A program made the translations under genes and the position numbers. Source: CAZWAP01 sp964632005 (GTDB taxonomy: Bacteria; Planctomycetota; Phycisphaerae; Sedimentisphaerales; Anaerobacaceae). From it: a stretch of 64,000 nt of DNA. This document shows, piece by piece, positions 25,830-34,461 of this stretch. Each line of letters starts with the position of its first letter. Position 1 is the first letter of the stretch. Below the pieces are notes generated by a model. It made no database searches and had not been told where the DNA came from. It saw nothing but the letters and a program-made list of their open reading frames with translations. The stretch lies in assembly GCA_964632005.1 (NCBI GenBank), contig CAZWAP010000007.1, positions 1-64,000 of the forward strand, given 5' to 3'.

Positions 25830-26851
25830 GTGACTTTGAGACCATCCAGAGAAGACGCAACGTAATCGTCGGCCTTTTCGTTGTCGTGGGGATGTGTGCA
25901 CTCGGATGGCTCGTCTTCAAGTTCGGCGACCTGCCCCTGGCCGCCAGCAAGATCGGCTCGTTTCAGGTCTACGTCCAGTTTCCCACGGCCCCCGGCGTCC
26001 AACGGGATACGCCCGTACGTTTCTGCGGATACCAGATAGGCAGAGTTACCAACGTCAGGCCCCCAAAGGTGATGAGAGACCTCAAGACCGGCGCGTTTTA
26101 CCACCAAACCCTCGTCGAACTCAGCATCGAGAAGGAGTATTCCGACATTCCCGCCGACGTTGAGGCAAAGCTGATGACCCGCGGCCTGGGCAGCAGTTAC
26201 ATCGAACTGAAGCTCACACACTACGACGTCAACGAGCCGACGGGCCCTACCCTCAAAGACGGCAGCAGGCTGCAGGGCTCCACCGGCGTAACGAGCGAAT
26301 TCTTTCCCGCCGAAAGCCAGAAAAAACTCGACGAGCTCGTTACCAGCCTCATCGAGCTGATAGAGAATGCCAACGAGGTCGTCGGCGACCCCAACAACAG
26401 GAGGAACCTGACCACCACAATCGCCAATCTTGCGGAGGTCTCTGGCCTCGCAAAGGAGCGACTCGTCCAGGCCGAGAAAACCCTGGATGACGCAGGGAAG
26501 GCGCTCGAACAGATCCGTATCGCCGCAAGAGATGCGCGTCCGGCCATCGCCGAATTCCGGACCTTCGTCACGACCGGCACCGAGAAGCTCGAGAGCGTCG
26601 ATGCCAAGGCCGAAAGACTGGTCGCTGCTCTGGTCGAGACCACCGGCCGGCTCAATGACTCGCTGGCCGAGCTGCGTATAATCCTCCAGAAAATCAACAG
26701 CGGCGACGGCTCGGCGGCAAGGTTCCTCAACGATGGTAAGCTCTACGAAACGCTGGTTGAAGACGCCGAGCAGATGGAGCTGCTGTTGGCGGAGATAAAG
26801 GCCTTCGTCTCCCGCGCCCGCCAGAAGGGGCTGCCCGTCAAGCTGAGGTGA
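25826..26851 (+). CDS. MCE/MlaD-family lipid-transport protein
   Basis: A 341-residue protein with a single N-terminal transmembrane helix (VIVGLFVVVGMCALGWLVF), an MCE domain (YVQFPTAPGVQRDTPVRFCGYQIGRV, IPADVEAKLMTRGLGSSYIEL) and a long helical C-terminal part (180-340) with heptad-like Leu/Ala. MCE proteins form periplasmic hexamers that move phospholipids between membranes. It starts at a GTG overlapping the MerR-like stop. The ABC permease and ATPase partners (mlaE, mlaF) are not adjacent, so it must work with subunits encoded elsewhere. It ends nine bases before the convergent sulfatase stop. Confidence 0.85.
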   Translation: MSDFETIQRRRNVIVGLFVVVGMCALGWLVFKFGDLPLAASKIGSFQVYVQFPTAPGVQRDTPVRFCGYQIGRVTNVRPPKVMRDLKTGAFYHQTLVELSIEKEYSDIPADVEAKLMTRGLGSSYIELKLTHYDVNEPTGPTLKDGSRLQGSTGVTSEFFPAESQKKLDELVTSLIELIENANEVVGDPNNRRNLTTTIANLAEVSGLAKERLVQAEKTLDDAGKALEQIRIAARDARPAIAEFRTFVTTGTEKLESVDAKAERLVAALVETTGRLNDSLAELRIILQKINSGDGSAARFLNDGKLYETLVEDAEQMELLLAEIKAFVSRARQKGLPVKLR

Positions 26852-26860
26852 GCCCCGCTG

Positions 26861-28327
26861 CTATCGGCTGCCGCTGTGCGACCCGCCCGTAGAGCTGCTT
26901 GCGGTTTTCTTTCGTTTCTTCTGTCTGGCAGGTCTGCCCACCGAGCTGGGCTCTTCGGGAAACTGCCCCATATCACCGGTCTGCTCGATCCATTCGTCGA
27001 GGATGCGCCGCATCTGTTCCAAGATCGTGCCGTATCGTGCCGAGCCGGCCAGATTGTTGATCTCGTAGGGGTCCTTCTCCAGGTCATAGAGCTCCTCGTC
27101 CGGTTTGCGAGGCGCCATAAACAGCGCCTGAACCGGCGTGAGCTTGCCCTGTGCGTGAAGCTTCTTCATCAGGCCGAGCATCGGATATGCGCGCTCCTTG
27201 TAGGCGTTTTTCTGGGTGTAAGGTCGCTCCGGCATAAAGTTCCGGATGTACTTGTATCGCTTCGTCCGCACGCAGCGGATTCGGTCCACCGTCTCATCGC
27301 ACCGGTCCCGCGCAGCGATAACGTACTGGCGGTTCTGTACCGGCTCCCACTTCCCGGCCGAGCAGCGCTTCAGGAAGACCTTTCCTTCCATATATGCGGG
27401 CGGCTCGATGCCGGCAATCTTCAGCACCGTGGCGGAGATGTCGATCCCGCTGACCAGGTAATCGCAAACCTGGCCCGCAGGCAGCCTGCCCGGCCAGCGC
27501 ACGATCAGCGGGATGTGAATGCCGCCGTCGTAAAGCCACTGCTTGCCCCGCACGTGACAGCGCCCGTGATCTCCGATGAATATAACGGCCGTGTTGTCCG
27601 CCAGGCCCTCGTCCTCGAGCCGTTTGAGGATTTTCCCGACGTAGCCGTCCAGAACCTGGATGGCATTCAAGTAGGTCGCCCAGTCCTCGCGTGCCACCGG
27701 GTGGTCGGGGTAGTATGGCGGCAGCTTCACCTTGGCCGGGTCAACCGGGTTGTCCAGTTGCTCTTTCAAGTTCTTCCAGTGCCCGCCGCGGTGCGTCACG
27801 CTCAACGAGAGCTGCGCAAAGAAAGGCTGGCCCGGTTCGCGTTGGTTCCAGTCGGTCCCATCGAAGGCGTTGGTGGACTTGAAGTTGAAGTCCGTCTTGC
27901 CCGAGCCTCGGACGCCGGGCGCGGCGGTCTTGACGTTGGCCGTGAAATATCCCGCCTCGCGGAAGTATTCCGTAATCAGCCGTACCGGTTTCGGCAGCGT
28001 ATAGCCATCGTTGCGATGGCTCCGGTGGTTGTGGGCGCCGATCGAGGTCTGATACATCCCCGTTATCATCGCCGAGCGGCTCGCCGAGCAGACGGGGGCG
28101 GTCGTGAACGCGTTCGCAAAGCGGATACCCTGGGCCGCGAGCCTGTCCAGATTCGGTGTTTGTACCAGTGGCGTCCCGTAGCAGCTCAGGTCCGGGCAGA
28201 TGTCCTCGGCCAGTATCCAGAGTATGTTGGGTCGCTTATCCTGCCTGGCTGTACATACCGCCCCGCCGTAGAAGGCCATCGCCGCCGTCACACCTGCCTT
28301 CTTTAGAAAACTCCGCCTGTTCATCAT
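26861..28327 (-). CDS. Sulfatase, N-sulfohydrolase-like, with export signal
   Basis: This type I sulfatase (488 residues) hydrolyses sulfate esters or sulfamates. The start ATG at 28327 shares one base with the upstream sulfatase stop (TGATG). The N terminus NRRSFLKKAG is a twin-arginine-like signal. The formylglycine site is Cys80 in CSASR, an Ala variant of the usual CxPSR. Metal-binding residues appear in WILAEDICPD and IFIGDHGRCH. The sequence resembles heparan N-sulfatase-like members. It ends with a basic low-complexity tail (RQKKRKKTASSSTG). It is probably exported and matured by an anaerobic sulfatase-maturating enzyme that is not in the window. Confidence 0.92.
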   Translation of the reverse strand: MMNRRSFLKKAGVTAAMAFYGGAVCTARQDKRPNILWILAEDICPDLSCYGTPLVQTPNLDRLAAQGIRFANAFTTAPVCSASRSAMITGMYQTSIGAHNHRSHRNDGYTLPKPVRLITEYFREAGYFTANVKTAAPGVRGSGKTDFNFKSTNAFDGTDWNQREPGQPFFAQLSLSVTHRGGHWKNLKEQLDNPVDPAKVKLPPYYPDHPVAREDWATYLNAIQVLDGYVGKILKRLEDEGLADNTAVIFIGDHGRCHVRGKQWLYDGGIHIPLIVRWPGRLPAGQVCDYLVSGIDISATVLKIAGIEPPAYMEGKVFLKRCSAGKWEPVQNRQYVIAARDRCDETVDRIRCVRTKRYKYIRNFMPERPYTQKNAYKERAYPMLGLMKKLHAQGKLTPVQALFMAPRKPDEELYDLEKDPYEINNLAGSARYGTILEQMRRILDEWIEQTGDMGQFPEEPSSVGRPARQKKRKKTASSSTGGSHSGSR

Positions 28328-29844
28328 CAGCCTTTCGTTCTTGTCCCCTTGCCTGTTTCGCGTGGGCCGGCCGGCCCGCGATATCCGGGGTTCGGCCGGG
28401 GCAACTTCGCATTCGTCGAGGCCAACCACCGCCGCAGCTTTGCGTCAAGCTCGGCGACCTTCCCGGGCATCCGTTCGGAAAGGTCGTTTTGTTCGTAAGG
28501 GTCCTGCTTCAGATTGAAAAGCTCGAACTCTTTACCTTCGTATCGCTTAATCAACTTCCAATCGCCGCAACGGATGATGCTGTAGGGCAGGATGTGCCCC
28601 CGGTAGTGCGGGAAGTGCCAATAAACCGCATTTCTCTTGAGCTTCTCCTTGCCGTTGGTTACCAGGTGCTTGACGAGCGAGACGCCGTCGATGGGCCTGT
28701 CGTTAGGCAGCGGGACGCCGGCCAGCTCGCAAATCGTGGGAAAGTAATCCACGCTGGTAACGATTTCGTTGCTGACGGATCCCGGCTTGATCGCTTTCGG
28801 CCAGCGCACGATAAGAGGCTCCCGGATCCCTCCCTCGTAAGGATAGCCCTTGCCGGCCCGCAGGGGCTTGTTGCTCGTTACGCCCATAAGCCCGCCGTTG
28901 TCGCTGGTGAAGAATATTATCGTGTCTTCCGCGAGGCCCAGTTCATCGAGCACCGAGCAGATCTTGCCCAGAGCATCATCGACGCTCTCAACCATCGCCG
29001 CATACGTCGGATTCTTCTGGTCCGTCGGCGGCTTGGCCTTGTACTTCTCGATCAGTGCCTTCTTGCCCTGGATCGGGGTGTGCACGGCGTAGTGAGCCAT
29101 ATACAGGAAGAAAGGCTTGTCGCGGTGTCGCCGGATGAAATTCACCGCCTCGTCCGCTTCCCGGTCGGTGAGGTATTCTCCGGTCCGCCTGGGTTTCAGC
29201 GTCGGGATCGAGCCTTGGCCCTTGCGGAAGTACGGGTCGAAATAGCTCGGCGGCTGTCCGAAGTCGCAGCCGCCTATGTTGTAGTCGAAGCCCTGCTTTT
29301 CCGGGTACCAGTCGTCCGCACCGAGGTGCCATTTGCCGATGTGGCAGCTCGTGTAGCCCGCCGGCTTGAGAGCCTCGGCGATCGTGATCTCGTCGAGCTC
29401 CAGCCAGAGGGCGTTTGCCGGACAGAGCAGTTTTCTGTTCGGCCCGCCGACGTATCGGGCAGGATTCTTCTTGTCCTCCGGAATCTGCCCGCCCTGGAAC
29501 CGTGCACGTATCCAGTCCGTCACGCCGAGCCTTGCGGGATACCGCCCCGTCATCACCGCCGCCCGCGTCGGCGAACACACCGCGCACGCCGCGTAGGCGT
29601 TGGTAAACCGCATCCCTTCGGCTGCAAGCCTGTCGATGTTGGGAGTCTCGTAGTATTGGCTCCCATAGCAGCCCGCATCCTTCCAGCCCAGGTCATCGAC
29701 GAGGATAAAAACGATGTTGGGCTTCTTCTTGGCCGTCTTCTGCGCCTGACCAAGTGCTCTGGCATACCCTCCTACCAGCAGGCCCGCCGCGCCCAGTCCA
29801 GCCCCGAGTAGAAAGTCTCGACGCGTGTACACTTCTGTTGTCAT
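28327..29844 (-). CDS. Sulfatase (arylsulfatase A-like), Tat-exported
   Basis: A 505-residue type I sulfatase, first gene of a two-gene operon. The ATG at 29844 has GGAGG ten bases upstream, and the N terminus YTRRDFLLGAG is a twin-arginine signal. The catalytic formylglycine precursor is Cys90 in the canonical CSPTR, with metal ligands in FILVDDLGWKD and FFTSDNGGL. The downstream sulfatase is coupled through TGATG. The two differ in active-site motif and overall sequence and so likely desulfate different linkages of one polysaccharide; this fits the fucosidase and mutarotases elsewhere in the window but is inference. Confidence 0.94.
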   Translation of the reverse strand: MTTEVYTRRDFLLGAGLGAAGLLVGGYARALGQAQKTAKKKPNIVFILVDDLGWKDAGCYGSQYYETPNIDRLAAEGMRFTNAYAACAVCSPTRAAVMTGRYPARLGVTDWIRARFQGGQIPEDKKNPARYVGGPNRKLLCPANALWLELDEITIAEALKPAGYTSCHIGKWHLGADDWYPEKQGFDYNIGGCDFGQPPSYFDPYFRKGQGSIPTLKPRRTGEYLTDREADEAVNFIRRHRDKPFFLYMAHYAVHTPIQGKKALIEKYKAKPPTDQKNPTYAAMVESVDDALGKICSVLDELGLAEDTIIFFTSDNGGLMGVTSNKPLRAGKGYPYEGGIREPLIVRWPKAIKPGSVSNEIVTSVDYFPTICELAGVPLPNDRPIDGVSLVKHLVTNGKEKLKRNAVYWHFPHYRGHILPYSIIRCGDWKLIKRYEGKEFELFNLKQDPYEQNDLSERMPGKVAELDAKLRRWLASTNAKLPRPNPGYRGPAGPRETGKGTRTKG

Positions 29845-30310
29845 TTTCGTAGCGCCTCCCGAAGCAAAAGATCCACTGGCACCTTCTGTGCAGGTCCCCA
29901 CAGCACCACTCTGTCAGCTACTCATTACCACAACCGCCCGTTTGTCCGCCGCGCATCGGCCGGCCCGGAGTCATAAGAACGACCTTCAGCCGTAAATCTT
30001 CCCCTCAGCCCGGCCCCCACCGTCCCAACATCAGGACAACCGGAACAATGTCGAATTTTGCAGCCCGCTTCTTCGTTTCAGCAGGCCCGTTCATAGAATC
30101 CGGTGTGCTTTTTCGCTTTTCGCTCAATCATCCTAACCGGCTGGCGGCACCGCCGCAACCGTCATTTTTTGGTCCCGCCGCACATCCTCATCGTGGCCGC
30201 AGCCCCTATTTAGCGACAGCTCCCTTGCCTTTCGTGGTCGTTGTGTTTATCATAAACGCGCTGCTGGTACGTGCTGAAAGCCGGCAGAACTCACAGTTCG
30301 AGCAGTGGAG
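29845..30310. other. Divergent intergenic region, 466 bp
   Basis: This separates the sulfatase operon (minus) from the terpenoid operon (plus). Apart from a plausible plus-strand promoter at 30225-30253 I see no RNA, repeat or supported gene. A 93-codon frame from 30048 runs into the next gene in another phase and has no family resemblance or ribosome-binding site, so it is not called. Confidence 0.4.
30225..30253 (+). promoter_or_regulatory. Putative sigma-70 promoter of the terpenoid operon
   Basis: TTGCCT (30225-30230) and TATCAT (30248-30253) are separated by exactly 17 bases. The predicted transcript start near 30260 is about 50 bases ahead of the ferredoxin ATG. Both boxes deviate by two or fewer positions from consensus. 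No operator is evident. Confidence 0.4.
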
Positions 30311-31201
30311 ATGTCGCGAACAGACCTGATAATTTATTGCCATTGTGCCCACTACGAGCTTGTTCCCGCAGAGGCAAAGTCGGCAGTCCTTGGGGCGGTC
30401 AAGGCGGCTGGGGTCCGCTGCGAGATCGTCGCTGATCTTTGCCGGCTCTGTGCCGAGCGGAACCCCATCCTGAAAGAGTGGGCCCGTTCGAGTCCGCTGA
30501 AGATATTTGCCTGCTACGGCCGGGCGGTAAGGTGGCTGTTCCACGCCGCCGGTGCTGAGCTGCCACAGCAAGGCGTCGAGATCATAAACATCCGGACAAC
30601 CCCGCTCGAGCAGGTGCTCGCGATGTTGGATTCCTCCGGCTCGGCCTGCCGTGCTGCCGCTGAGGTCGCGCCCGAGAAGCCCGGCGAGTGGATACCGTGG
30701 TTCCCGGTGATCGATTACGACCGCTGCCAGAACTGCAAGCAGTGCTACGGCTTCTGCCTTTTCGGCGTCTACCAGCTCGACGAGAACGGAAAGGTCCGGG
30801 TTGCCAACCCGGCCAACTGCAAGACCAACTGCCCGGCCTGTGCAAAGGCTTGCCCGCAGACCGCGATAATCTTCCCCAAGTCCGCCGAAAGCCCCATCAA
30901 CGGCGACGAGCCGGGCGAAGGCGCAGGCCAACAAGCCGGCACCGCCCTGACCGAATTGCTGGGCGAGGACATCTACGCCGCTATCCGCAGCAGAAGCACC
31001 GCCGAGGCGGCCGTTCCCTCTGGGCAGGATCGTTCTGATCTAAAGGCCCTGTGTGAGAAGCTGGGGATCCCCCCGGAGGTCATCGCATCTTTGTCGGACT
31101 CCGAGATCGCCGGCCTGAGCGGTAAATCGGCGGACACGTCCAAGGGCCGGGCCGTTCAAGACGAGGCCGCGAAAGGCAAGAACGAATATGATGAAGCGTA
31201 G
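30311..31201 (+). CDS. Ferredoxin-domain protein of the terpenoid cluster
   Basis: The protein has 296 residues. Residues 1-115 form an alpha/beta domain (IIYCHCAHYELVPAEAK, then LCRLCAERNP) resembling Fe-S-associated domains of electron-transfer proteins. Residues 140-195 hold two ferredoxin-like Cys groups: CQNCKQCYGFC and CKTNCPACAKACP. The C-terminal third is polar and low in hydrophobics. It is probably the electron donor for the radical SAM enzyme whose start overlaps its end by 14 bases. The start is uncertain: ATG at 30311 or GTG two codons upstream. The gene opens a run of five overlapping genes. Confidence 0.82.
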   Translation: MSRTDLIIYCHCAHYELVPAEAKSAVLGAVKAAGVRCEIVADLCRLCAERNPILKEWARSSPLKIFACYGRAVRWLFHAAGAELPQQGVEIINIRTTPLEQVLAMLDSSGSACRAAAEVAPEKPGEWIPWFPVIDYDRCQNCKQCYGFCLFGVYQLDENGKVRVANPANCKTNCPACAKACPQTAIIFPKSAESPINGDEPGEGAGQQAGTALTELLGEDIYAAIRSRSTAEAAVPSGQDRSDLKALCEKLGIPPEVIASLSDSEIAGLSGKSADTSKGRAVQDEAAKGKNEYDEA

Positions 31202-32780
31202 ACTGGCCCCTTCGGTCGTCCTCGTGGCGGACAGGACCCTCAGCGCCGACTACAAAATTCTCTTCGAGGGTATCTTCGGCACAATGCAGACCACGCAGGT
31301 GCCCGAAATAGTGATGCGCAGGCTAATTGCCCCACCCGTCGCCGTTGACGCGAACGGCCGGGCCGCGACCGCTCCGCTCGGGCTTCGGCGCCTCGAATCG
31401 GCCCTGCTGGGCTGTACCGCCCTCGACGAAACTGACGTCGTCTGCACCACCGTCGAGGCGCTACCGCGCCTGCTGGGCCCATCCGTCAAGATCGTGGGGT
31501 TCAGCTCCAGCGACCCGCTCGGCAGGGGAATGAGCAATACAACCACGACAAATTTCTGGGACGGCGAGCTCTACAGTAGGTTCTGGAGCCGCCGAACGCT
31601 CGAGCATCTGGCGCGTGCCAAGGCCCGGTACGGTTTCAAGATCGTCTGCGGAGGCGCAGGTGCCTGGCAGTGGGCATACCACGCCGAACAAGGGACTCGC
31701 CTCGGCGTCGATCTTGTCTTCGACGGCTATTTTGAGGGCGTCGGCCCGCCGCTCTTCGCAGACCTGCTCAACGGCCGTAGCGTCCCACACAAGAGGATCT
31801 GTCAGAAGGATACCGCCGTCGAAAAAGTCCGGCCCATCCGCCGGCCCTCTATGCTGGGAATCATCGAGTTGTCAAGGGGTTGTGGGCGCGGGTGCAAGTT
31901 CTGCACCGCCTCTGCCACGAAGATGCGCCACCTTCGGCCCGATACCATCCTGGCCGACATCCAAACCAACCTCGGCGCCGGTCTCAAATCGGTCGTCAGC
32001 TCCAGCGAAGACTTCTTTCGCTACGGTTCCACCGACCTGAAACCTAATTTCGAGGCCCTATACGACCTGCTCTGTCAAATCAAGGCGCTCAAAGGTCTGT
32101 CGTTTATGCAGATAGACCATGCGAACATAACCTCCGTGCTGCAGCTGACCGACGAGCAGTTGGCCGAGACCAGGCGACTGCTCGACTGGGGCAGGCGGGT
32201 AGACTATCTCTGGGTCAATATGGGCGTTGAGAGCGCCAACGGCGTGCTTGTCGCCGCCAACTGCCCCGGCAAGATCGCGCCCTTCCGCCCCGAAGACTGG
32301 GAGCAGATGGTCCTCGAGGCCGCCGACAAAATGGCCAGGAACGGATTCTTTTGCGTTTTCAGCATCATTCTCGGCCTGCCGGGCGAGACGCAGGAGGACG
32401 TTGCACGCACTGTCAAGCTGGTAAAGCAGCTCGGCCGGGGCCGGGCCGTGATATTCCCTATCTTCTTCGAGCCTTTTCAACCCGACCAGGTTCGCGGTGG
32501 GCAGGGCTTTAATATCAGCAGGATGAGGGCCGACCACCTCGAGCTGTACAGGACCTGTTACGAGATAAACTTCAAGGCCGTTCCGAAACTCTTCTGGGAC
32601 AACCAGCGTGCCGCCGGCGTCCCCTGGACCAGAAGGGCCTTGATCCAGGCCCTCGGAAGGGTCGAAATCCTTTCCTGGCGGAGAACTTTTGGTAAAATGC
32701 GAAACAGACTGGGATGCTCCGGCTCCATAGCCCTTCAGGAGGACCGCGCCTATGCCCAACGATGCAGCGATTTTGCTTAG
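31188..32780 (+). CDS. Radical SAM enzyme of the terpenoid cluster
   Basis: This 530-residue radical SAM protein has the cluster motif in ELSRGCGRGCKFC (CX3CX2C). The N-terminal 210 residues contain the stretch IVGFSSSDPLG and KIVCGGAGAWQW, similar in layout to the B12-binding-like domain that precedes many radical SAM cores, although the cobalamin motif DxHxxG is not seen. The core continues with MGVESANGVLV and SIILGLPGETQED. It belongs to the broad B12-type/Elp3-like radical SAM group. It overlaps the ferredoxin gene by 14 bases and the prenyl synthase gene by 29. Its substrate is unknown; modification of a terpenoid or of an isoprenoid head group is inferred. Confidence 0.85.
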   Translation: MMKRRLAPSVVLVADRTLSADYKILFEGIFGTMQTTQVPEIVMRRLIAPPVAVDANGRAATAPLGLRRLESALLGCTALDETDVVCTTVEALPRLLGPSVKIVGFSSSDPLGRGMSNTTTTNFWDGELYSRFWSRRTLEHLARAKARYGFKIVCGGAGAWQWAYHAEQGTRLGVDLVFDGYFEGVGPPLFADLLNGRSVPHKRICQKDTAVEKVRPIRRPSMLGIIELSRGCGRGCKFCTASATKMRHLRPDTILADIQTNLGAGLKSVVSSSEDFFRYGSTDLKPNFEALYDLLCQIKALKGLSFMQIDHANITSVLQLTDEQLAETRRLLDWGRRVDYLWVNMGVESANGVLVAANCPGKIAPFRPEDWEQMVLEAADKMARNGFFCVFSIILGLPGETQEDVARTVKLVKQLGRGRAVIFPIFFEPFQPDQVRGGQGFNISRMRADHLELYRTCYEINFKAVPKLFWDNQRAAGVPWTRRALIQALGRVEILSWRRTFGKMRNRLGCSGSIALQEDRAYAQRCSDFA

Positions 32781-34461
32781 GCCCTTCAGGCCGCCGCAGG
32801 ACAATATCCCCCGGACAAGGCAAGAGCGCGACCTGCTGTTGCGGACGGTCGCCGCCTACGTGGGCCGGACCAAACCCGTCCCCCCGCTCTCGCTCGACGA
32901 ATTGCGTCGGCACGCCGCGGCGGTCCTGAAGATCGCCAGGCTAAGCCCTGAGTGTCTCGGTTACGCCGGCGTCCTCCTGAACAATGAGGTATGGCGGCCC
33001 ACGCTGGCAGCCATTCCCTACCATAAGCGACTGCTGCTGCTGCCGAAGTGCCTGCGCGACCGCAACCGATGCCCAGCACCGTTCGACCGCGTCGGACTGC
33101 TCTGTCAGCACTGCGGGAGCTGTGTGATAAACGACTTCAAGAGCCAGGCTGAGCGCCTGGGCTACGCCGTCCTTGTTGCCGAAGGTTCCCCCGTCGTGAT
33201 GTCCCTGATCGAGACCGGCAAGGTCGAGGCCGTAGTCGGCGTCAGCTGCCTTGCGGTGCTCGAGCGGGTCTTCCCCTATATGGAAGCCGGAGCCATCCCC
33301 GGTATCGCCGTCCCGCTGCTTCAGGATGGCTGCGCCGATACCAGCGTGGATGTCGATTGGGTCTGGGATGCCATCTACCTCACCAGCGAGGATCGTGCTG
33401 CCCGGCTCAACCTTGAAGAACTGCGGAGCACCATCAATGACTGGTTCACAAGACAGGCCTTGGCCGCCGTCCTTGGCCCCGTTGACGACCAGACCACCGC
33501 TATTGCCCTGGAGTGGATGACAGCTCACGGTAAACGCTGGCGCCCGTTTCTCACCGCCTCCACATACCGCGCCCTTAGTTGCGACCACAACGAGCTGCCC
33601 GCCGGCGTCCGCAGTGCAGCCGTCGCCGTCGAGTGTTTCCACAAGGCCTCACTGATACACGACGACATCGAGGACCGCGACCAGATGCGGTACGGCCGAA
33701 AGAGCCTCTATGCCGAGTTCGGCGTGCCCATAGCCCTCAACGTTGGGGATTTCCTGCTCGGTGAGGGCTATCGCCTGCTGGCCGAGGCCGAAGCCCCCGA
33801 CACCGTCCGGGCGAAAATGCTCGCCGTCGCCGCACACGGCCATCGAACCCTCTGCCTGGGGCAGGGAACCGAGCTGTCCTGGATCCGCCAACCCAGAGTT
33901 CTCACGGTTCAACAGGTCCTCGAGATATTCAGCCGAAAGACCTCGCCGGCGTTCGAGGTGGCCCTCAAGCTCGGAGCCATCCTTGCCGGCTGCTGGGGCG
34001 AGGGGCTCGAGGAAGCTCTCGAGCAATACAGCCGATCCCTCGGGATCGCCTACCAGATCCGCGACGACATCGAGGACTTCCGCTCTAATGACGAGCCGGC
34101 CAGCCTTAATACGACACGCCCGTCTCTGATGCTGGCCATCGCCCACCACCGGGCCGCCGCCCCCGAGAGAAGGTTTCTGGGCCGAATCTGGAGCAAATCC
34201 CGCCAGAACCAGCGTGAGAGGGCCAGGCTGGAGAGGATTCTGGCCGAGCTCGGCGTCGAACGCCTCGCATCCGACTTGATGGAGTCCTACAAGTCCCGCG
34301 CAATCGGCTCGCTCCAGCAGGTAACCAGCTCCCGGCTGAAGGCACTCTTGCGGCGGGTGATTGCCAGGATATTCAACGACTTGGAATTGATGGGCTGTTG
34401 CAATGACCATACGGCTGGATATGCTCAAAGCCGCCTCCCAGGCCAGGGGCCTTCTCGGTGA
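32752..34461 (+). CDS. DUF116-polyprenyl diphosphate synthase fusion
   Basis: The ATG at 32752 has AGGAGG eight bases upstream. Residues 50-205 are a DUF116 domain with its cysteines in CQHCGSC (118-124), GVSC (163-166) and Cys100/Cys107. Residues 240-540 are a trans-isoprenyl diphosphate synthase with both Asp-rich motifs intact (DDIED at 304-308 and DDIED at 438-442) and GKRWRP for diphosphate binding. Positions -4 and -5 before the first motif are Ser300 and Ala299, small residues that in this family favour products of C20 or longer. A DUF116-prenyl synthase fusion is an uncommon arrangement. It probably supplies the substrate of the downstream cyclase. Confidence 0.9.
   Translation: MPNDAAILLRPFRPPQDNIPRTRQERDLLLRTVAAYVGRTKPVPPLSLDELRRHAAAVLKIARLSPECLGYAGVLLNNEVWRPTLAAIPYHKRLLLLPKCLRDRNRCPAPFDRVGLLCQHCGSCVINDFKSQAERLGYAVLVAEGSPVVMSLIETGKVEAVVGVSCLAVLERVFPYMEAGAIPGIAVPLLQDGCADTSVDVDWVWDAIYLTSEDRAARLNLEELRSTINDWFTRQALAAVLGPVDDQTTAIALEWMTAHGKRWRPFLTASTYRALSCDHNELPAGVRSAAVAVECFHKASLIHDDIEDRDQMRYGRKSLYAEFGVPIALNVGDFLLGEGYRLLAEAEAPDTVRAKMLAVAAHGHRTLCLGQGTELSWIRQPRVLTVQQVLEIFSRKTSPAFEVALKLGAILAGCWGEGLEEALEQYSRSLGIAYQIRDDIEDFRSNDEPASLNTTRPSLMLAIAHHRAAAPERRFLGRIWSKSRQNQRERARLERILAELGVERLASDLMESYKSRAIGSLQQVTSSRLKALLRRVIARIFNDLELMGCCNDHTAGYAQSRLPGQGPSR

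Noticed and set aside
26876..29811. Long open frames on the plus strand opposite both sulfatases (476 and 551 codons).
   Set aside because: They mirror the sulfatase genes in antisense, have no domain, signal or ribosome-binding site, and are explained by high-GC codon bias.
30048..30329. A 93-codon plus-strand frame before the ferredoxin gene.
   Set aside because: It lacks a ribosome-binding site and family resemblance, runs over the promoter and into the next gene in another phase.
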